A DNA stretch of 5,040 nucleotides from Propionicimonas sp. (GTDB lineage: Bacteria > Actinomycetota > Actinomycetes > Propionibacteriales > Propionibacteriaceae), in assembly GCA_031119515.1 (NCBI GenBank), contig JAVHXR010000225.1:1-5040 (forward strand), given 5' to 3'. A program made the position numbers and the translations under genes. Of this stretch, positions 4,239 to 5,040 are shown in pieces. The notes beneath the pieces are model-generated. The model did not search any database. It saw only the letters and a program-made list of their open reading frames with translations, and was not told the origin of the DNA. Each line of letters begins with the position of its first letter. Positions within the stretch are counted from its first letter, which is position 1.

Positions 4239-5040
4239 CTAACGAGGCCGGGCCGGGCCGGTGCTCTGCCGGACGACGAGGGTCGGGACGCGCTGCAGCA
4301 GGTGGCCGCCCTCCTCCTCGCGCAGCACGGCCAGGACGAGCGTCATGGTGTCCCGGCCGAGTTGGGCGAAGTCCTGCCGGACCGTGGTCAGCGGCGGCGC
4401 GAAGTGCTCCGCCTCCGGGATGTCGTCGAACCCGATCACACTGACGTCCTCCGGCACCCGCAGGCCGGACTCCACCACGCCGCGGATCGCTCCCAGCGCC
4501 ATCTGGTCATTGCCGGCGAAGATGGCGGTGAACCGGCGATCGCCGGCCAGCTGGAGGGCGTTGCGGTAGCCGCTGCTCGCCGCCCAGTCCCCGATCAGGG
4601 GCTCCTGGGCGACCAGTCCGTGCTCGCCCAGGGCGTCCCGCCAGCCGCGCACCCGCTCGGTCGCGTCCATCGAGTCGTCAGGTCCGGCCAGGTGGCGGAT
4701 CTCGGTGTGGCCGAGTTCGATCAGGTGGCGGACGGCACGGCGGGCGCCGGCGTACTGGTCGAACGACACCCGCCTCAGCCCGACCCCCTGCGAGGCCACC
4801 GCCACGAACGGGACGCCGAGCTCCATCCCCTCGAACAGCGCCAGGGTAGACCGGTTGCTGGTGATCAGGACGATCGCCTCGACGTTCTGCCGCACCAGCA
4901 CCTCGGCGGCCTGGCGGAGGCTGAAGAAGTCGGCGGTCAGCAGGCTCGCCATGATCACCGCGTACCGCTCCTCGCGAGCGGCCTCGTTGAGATACACCGC
5001 TGTAGTGTTCGTTTCTATTTTTGTCATCTCTGTTGTGATG
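4239..5040 (-). CDS. LacI-family transcriptional repressor, C-terminal part (N-terminus beyond the window)
   Basis: The visible 266 codons encode nearly the whole periplasmic-binding-protein-like effector domain of a LacI/GalR repressor, which normally binds a sugar or related ligand and releases an operator. Counting from the Met codon at 5027, hallmarks are V-x-FDQ-x-x-GA (87-94), HLIELGHTEIRHLAGP (101-116), FAGNDQMALGA (170-180) and VPEDVSVIGFDDIPEAEHFAPPLTTVRQD (191-219). The 5027 ATG is not the true start. The frame stays open to the edge, and the ITTEMTK residues at the edge align in length with the first strand of the ligand domain. The helix-turn-helix (about 60 residues) therefore lies to the right. 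The ligand and target operon cannot be inferred. Codons near 5001-5040 (ATA, AAA, ACA, ACT) are AT-rich, unlike the rest. TAG at 4241-4239 ends the gene 10 bp before the tRNA, on the same strand. Confidence 0.92.
   Translation of the reverse strand, partial: ITTEMTKIETNTTAVYLNEAAREERYAVIMASLLTADFFSLRQAAEVLVRQNVEAIVLITSNRSTLALFEGMELGVPFVAVASQGVGLRRVSFDQYAGARRAVRHLIELGHTEIRHLAGPDDSMDATERVRGWRDALGEHGLVAQEPLIGDWAASSGYRNALQLAGDRRFTAIFAGNDQMALGAIRGVVESGLRVPEDVSVIGFDDIPEAEHFAPPLTTVRQDFAQLGRDTMTLVLAVLREEEGGHLLQRVPTLVVRQSTGPARPR

Noticed and set aside
4980..5027. Repressor truncated and lacking its DNA-binding domain
   Set aside because: At first the ATG at 5027 suggested a headless LacI. The frame remains open to the window edge and the residues align without a gap to the first strand of the ligand domain, so the head is simply outside the window.

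Overview
The window is about 70% G+C, with strong third-position G/C bias and several genes that appear to be leaderless. This points to a high-GC actinobacterium. The gene set and the style of the Bax-inhibitor-1 homologue suggest something near the Propionibacteriaceae, but that placement is inference and the sequence does not prove it.

Layout from left to right. Positions 1-102 (minus) hold the first 34 codons of a probable 3-methyladenine DNA glycosylase. Divergent from it, after only 46 bp, is a 321-residue lipoprotein of unknown function (149-1114, plus). It runs tail to tail, with an 11-bp gap, into an orphan D12-class DNA adenine methyltransferase (1126-2211, minus). The 133-bp divergent region 2212-2344 appears to carry a 17-codon leader ORF whose stop overlaps the methylase GTG, and a near-consensus promoter for a leaderless Nudix hydrolase (2345-3058, plus). 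The Nudix gene converges on a seven-helix Bax inhibitor-1/YccA-type membrane protein (3174-4043, minus), with a strong G+C hairpin between them. Upstream of that gene, on the same strand, are a tRNA with anticodon UAA (4155-4228) and the 3' part of a LacI-family repressor (4239 to the window edge). The DNA-binding domain of the repressor lies beyond the window.

This is mostly ordinary chromosomal housekeeping or accessory-core DNA, not a recognisable defence island or mobile element. No restriction endonuclease accompanies the methylase, and I see no transposase, integrase, CRISPR array or attachment-site duplication. No intergenic stretch exceeds 135 bp. Glycosylase, methylase and Nudix hydrolase are all plausible nucleic-acid or nucleotide maintenance functions, but they are not in one operon, so shared function is only a loose suggestion.

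The most unusual item is the tRNA. It has a leucine UAA anticodon, a leucine-like D-arm and A73, but only a 5-nt variable loop instead of the long variable arm normal for bacterial tRNA-Leu. Secondary points of interest are the coupled leader ORF, a 15-nt/pentapeptide tandem repeat at the N-terminus of the membrane protein, an internal duplication in the lipoprotein, and an AT-rich, rare-codon patch in the repressor gene at the right edge.
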